From Flavobacteriales bacterium (GTDB lineage Bacteria; Bacteroidota; Bacteroidia; NS11-12g; UBA955), in NCBI GenBank assembly GCA_947450405.1, contig CANFVI010000108.1:1-5766 (forward strand): a stretch of DNA of 5,766 nt. Reading direction: 5' to 3'. The translations under genes were made by a program, and so were the position numbers. Under the pieces are notes generated by a model, which did not search any database, was not told where the DNA came from, and was given only the letters and a program-made list of their open reading frames with translations. Below are positions 5,372 through 5,766 of this stretch, one piece after another (positions within the stretch are counted from its first letter, which is position 1; every line of letters starts with the position of its first letter).

Positions 5372-5766
5372 CACGCAAACGGGCAGCTTTGCTGTAATCT
5401 TCAATGTTGATTGCTTCTTCCAACATCGATTCTAATTCTTGAATGGTGAATTCGCCGAAAGGTGTTTTCTCCTCTGATTTAGATTCTTGAGGCATTTCTT
5501 CCTCGGTTTGACGACCCGGTTCATCAATATCTGTATCTTTTTCGTCTTCTTCGAATCCTGCCTCATCTAAGATGGCTTGGGTAACAAAGATGGGACATTT
5601 AAATTTCATTGCCATGGCAATGGCATCAGAAGTTCTGGAATCAACTTGCATGGTTAAACCGTCTTGTACAAAGTAGATACTCGAATAGTAAATTCCTTCG
5701 GCAAGCTTTTCTATGCAAACTTCTGTAATTCCAATGTTGAAATTCTTTAAAGTAGTGGCAAACAAA
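5349..5766 (-). CDS. Bifunctional nuclease (DUF151/BFN) domain protein with C-terminal UVR motif; N-terminus beyond the window
   Basis: The frame runs off the right edge, so about 138 C-terminal residues are seen; the TTG at 5763-5765 is most likely an internal Leu. The visible part contains the second half of a DUF151 domain: LFATTLKNFNI (1-11), GIYYSSIYF (24-32), then the diagnostic DSRTSDAIAMAMKFKCPIFV (42-61) and AILDEAGF (64-71). An acidic, Glu-rich linker follows (about 72-100). The protein ends in a UVR (UvrB/UvrC-type) helical-hairpin motif, IQELESMLEEAINIEDYSKAARLRDEI (108-134). DUF151 proteins have been reported with RNase and DNase activity, and the UVR motif is a protein-interaction element also found in UvrB, UvrC and Clp proteins. 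The DUF151 plus UVR combination is usual for Bacteroidota. Family length suggests roughly 60 N-terminal residues are missing. It is the first visible gene of a probable three-gene transcript. Confidence 0.88.
   Translation of the reverse strand, partial: LFATTLKNFNIGITEVCIEKLAEGIYYSSIYFVQDGLTMQVDSRTSDAIAMAMKFKCPIFVTQAILDEAGFEEDEKDTDIDEPGRQTEEEMPQESKSEEKTPFGEFTIQELESMLEEAINIEDYSKAARLRDEIAKRK

Noticed and set aside
5372..5404. Longer N-terminus for the small exported protein, starting at 5404
   Set aside because: It would place 11 extra residues ahead of a normal signal peptide and deepen the overlap with the nuclease gene; the ATG at 5369-5371 is preferred.
1..5766. CRISPR arrays, insertion sequences, integrase sites, tRNA genes or a riboswitch
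   Set aside because: No spaced direct repeats, transposase or integrase motifs, tRNA-like cloverleaf or long structured leader was found; intergenic gaps are all under 120 bp.

Overview
The window looks like a chromosomal segment of a low-GC member of the Bacteroidota. Four things point there. The first gene ends in a gliding-motility/type IX secretion C-terminal domain. Several genes are preceded by the Bacteroidota -7 promoter element TAnnTTTG. Ribosome binding sites are almost absent. A bifunctional-nuclease (DUF151) protein carries a C-terminal UVR motif, a pairing common in this phylum. No tRNA, rRNA, CRISPR array, insertion sequence or phage gene was seen.

Layout. One gene lies on the plus strand at the left edge: the last 101 codons of a large secreted or surface protein (1-306). 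It converges on a run of seven genes, all on the minus strand, that fills the rest. In transcription order (right to left) these are: the C-terminal part of a DUF151/UVR bifunctional nuclease (5766-5349); a small exported, possibly lipocalin-like protein (5371-4871); a class IV PLP aminotransferase resembling aminodeoxychorismate lyase (4849-4028); a polytopic GT-C glycosyltransferase of the PMT/ArnT type (3966-2485); an arginyl-tRNA-protein transferase (ATE)-like GNAT-fold protein (2456-1743); an uncharacterised 258-residue protein (1664-888); and a PIN-domain ribonuclease-like protein (895-425).

Organisation. The first three minus-strand genes overlap or lie within about 20 bp of each other and probably share a transcript. 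A hairpin followed by a TAnnTTTG box separates them from the glycosyltransferase gene. The ATE-like gene and the 258-residue protein gene each have a TAnnTTTG box almost on top of the start codon, so their leaders should be very short. Both boxes lie in the same 13-nt sequence. The glycosyltransferase and ATE-like genes have no obvious functional link to their neighbours.

The most interesting part is the two-gene unit at 425-1664. A large non-canonical partner precedes and overlaps a PIN protein that has the full acidic catalytic set. The PIN start codon has a perfect AGGAGG ribosome binding site, which is unusual in this phylum. That site lies inside the Arg-Gly-Gly codons at the end of the upstream gene and can pair with a CUCCU a few bases upstream, also inside the coding sequence. 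The arrangement suggests PIN translation is gated by translation of the upstream gene, as expected of a toxin-antitoxin-like or defence-like pair. The function of the pair is inferred, not shown.
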